The translations under genes and the position numbers were made by a program. Source: an uncultured Prevotellaceae bacterium (lineage in GTDB: Bacteria; Bacteroidota; Bacteroidia; Bacteroidales; Bacteroidaceae). Taken from it: DNA of 13,401 nt. Location of the stretch: the NCBI GenBank assembly GCA_900315105.1, contig OMXX01000099.1:1-13401 (forward strand). Reading direction: 5' to 3'. Under the pieces are notes generated by a model that did no database searches, was not told where the DNA came from, and was given only the letters and a program-made list of their open reading frames with translations. Shown one piece after another: positions 12,741 through 13,401 of this stretch; the stretch's first letter is position 1; every line of letters begins with the position of its first letter.

Positions 12741-13139
12741 ATGAGATACAGAATAAAGAAAGAGACTAAGCCGACTTTACCTACATACGGCAAATATAAG
12801 GCAGTGGCAGTGCATTATCAGACCATCGACAGTCGTCAGATTGCTGAGGAGGCTACCAGAGGGATGACCATCAGTGCTGGTGTGCTGGAAGGTATCTTGA
12901 TGAATGTGGCTGAAGTAGTGAGGCGTCATCTAAGAAATGGCGACAAAGTGCGCCTGAAGGATATCGGGCTGCTGAAACTGGAGATCGAGAGTGAGAAGGT
13001 GGATAACCTCAAGGATTTCCGCGCTAAGAAGCATATCCGAGGTGTGCGTCTGCATCTGATTCCAGAAAGTTATGAAGGCTCCCAAGAACTCTATAAGGAC
13101 ATCACCTTCGAGAAAGATCGCAATTACGTGGAGGAATAG
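12741..13139 (+). CDS. HU-related DNA-binding protein
   Basis: The 132-residue product matches the Bacteroidetes HU-like family (longer than classical HU of about 90). It begins MRYRIKKETKP, has the helical dimer region IAEEATRGMTISAGVLEGILMN (34-55) and VRRHLRNGDKVRLKDIGLLKLEIES (60-84), with the conserved (V/K)RL.D(I/L)G.L turn. It then has a short arm region and HIRGVRLHLIPES (98-110), typical of the family. It would bind and bend DNA in the nucleoid. The start follows a promoter at 12691-12721. In other Bacteroidales, related HU-like genes often lie near VirE-type genes; here that gene is about 10 kb away. The stop lies 3 bases from the 3' end of the convergent tRNA gene. Confidence 0.85.
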   Translation: MRYRIKKETKPTLPTYGKYKAVAVHYQTIDSRQIAEEATRGMTISAGVLEGILMNVAEVVRRHLRNGDKVRLKDIGLLKLEIESEKVDNLKDFRAKKHIRGVRLHLIPESYEGSQELYKDITFEKDRNYVEE

Positions 13140-13142
13140 GGG

Positions 13143-13214
13143 TACCCCGACCGAGAATCGAACTCGGAACTAAGCTTTAGGAGAGCCTTGTTATATCCAT
13201 TTAACTATCAGGGC
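13143..13214 (-). tRNA. tRNA-Arg (anticodon CCU)
   Basis: Read on the minus strand, the 72-base cloverleaf is complete. The acceptor is GCCCTGA with TCGGGGT, with G-U wobbles at positions 1-72 and 5-68. The D stem is GTTA/TAAC, the anticodon stem AGGCT/AGCTT with loop CTCCTAA (anticodon CCT), and the T arm CCGAG-TTCGATT-CTCGG. Discriminator A73. It reads AGG codons. CCA is not encoded (CCC follows). The gene is convergent with the HU-related gene, only 3 bases from its stop, and has its own promoter. Confidence 0.9.
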
Positions 13215-13230
13215 GTGTGTTTTGCGGTTG

Positions 13231-13261
13231 CAAAGGTAATGCAAATCGAATGAAAAACCAA
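13231..13261 (-). promoter_or_regulatory. Promoter of tRNA-Arg
   Basis: On the minus strand TTG (13261-13259), 20 bases, then TACCTTTG (13238-13231), 16 bases before the mature tRNA 5' end. It runs back to back with the promoter at 13269-13299. Confidence 0.7.
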
Positions 13262-13268
13262 ATTTTCT

Positions 13269-13299
13269 TTGGATTTTTCTGCATAAAGATGTATCTTTG
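13269..13299 (+). promoter_or_regulatory. Promoter of the exported-protein gene
   Basis: TTG (13269-13271), 20 bases, then TATCTTTG (13292-13299), a full match to the Bacteroidetes form. Transcription should start near 13306, about 27 bases before the ATG at 13333. Confidence 0.75.
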
Positions 13300-13332
13300 C
13301 AGCAGATTTATTGTCAACTAAAAACTTTGATT

Positions 13333-13401
13333 ATGAGAAAACTATGGTTACTCTTGCCATTATTGGCATTGTTTGGTTTCAAGGCATTTGCGGCTGAGAA
13401 T
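13333..13401 (+). CDS. Exported protein, N-terminus only
   Basis: Only 23 codons are inside the window. They encode a classical signal peptide, MRKLWLLLPLLALFGFKAFA, with likely cleavage after FA-A, followed by E-N. The start is supported by the promoter ending at 13299. What the mature protein does cannot be told from this fragment. Confidence 0.75.
   Translation, partial: MRKLWLLLPLLALFGFKAFAAEN

Overview
The window looks like a chromosomal stretch of a Bacteroidales bacterium, most likely Prevotella or a close relative. Several starts are preceded by the Bacteroidetes sigma-ABfr promoter form (TTG, about 19-20 bases, then TAnnTTTG). Shine-Dalgarno sequences are essentially absent. The gene families also fit: VirE-type primase-helicase, HU-related protein, BspA-like leucine-rich repeats, and a Bacteroidetes-type HTH protein paired with a kinase. 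Genus is an inference; no marker gene is present.

Layout. (1) 175-2301, minus strand: a VirE-type primase-helicase. (2) 2302-3097: about 800 bases without a convincing gene but dense in ordered repeats. There are two oppositely oriented arrays of 11-bp units (ATGACAT on the left, ATGTCAT on the right), a 65-bp direct repeat carrying an 18-bp perfect palindrome, further palindromes, and a 14-bp-arm inverted repeat next to the promoter of the next gene. (3) 3098-4873: an HTH regulator and a membrane-anchored Ser/Thr kinase, 3 bases apart. The kinase carries an in-frame copy of a short palindromic repeat just after its APE motif. (4) 4976-5791: dinD, with a 28-bp perfect palindrome inside the gene, ended by a strong terminator. 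(5) 5879-6838: two small exported proteins, a lipocalin-like lipoprotein and a BspA-type LRR protein. (6) 6839-7248: a promoter followed by a structured RNA of about 230 nt ending in a terminator, just before a small unknown gene.

(7) 7562-11312: a tight five-gene operon. It encodes a rubredoxin-headed tail-anchored protein with two L7/L12-like repeats, a paralogue with the same C-terminal membrane tail, an SPFH protein ending in a GYF_2 domain, a four-helix membrane protein, and a zinc-ribbon membrane protein. SPFH plus zinc-ribbon membrane protein recalls the Bacillus YdjGHI/PspA membrane-stress module, but the tail-anchored partners are unfamiliar. This operon and the repeat-rich region 2302-3097 are the best candidates for something undescribed. 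(8) 11378-12674: three small genes of unknown role, the last an intracellular LRR_5-like protein with an internal duplication. (9) 12741-13139: an HU-related DNA-binding protein, convergent with a tRNA-Arg(CCU) gene at 13143-13214. (10) From 13333: the signal peptide of an exported protein that runs off the window.

No insertion sequence, CRISPR array or rRNA was seen. All calls come from reading the sequence; no database search was run.
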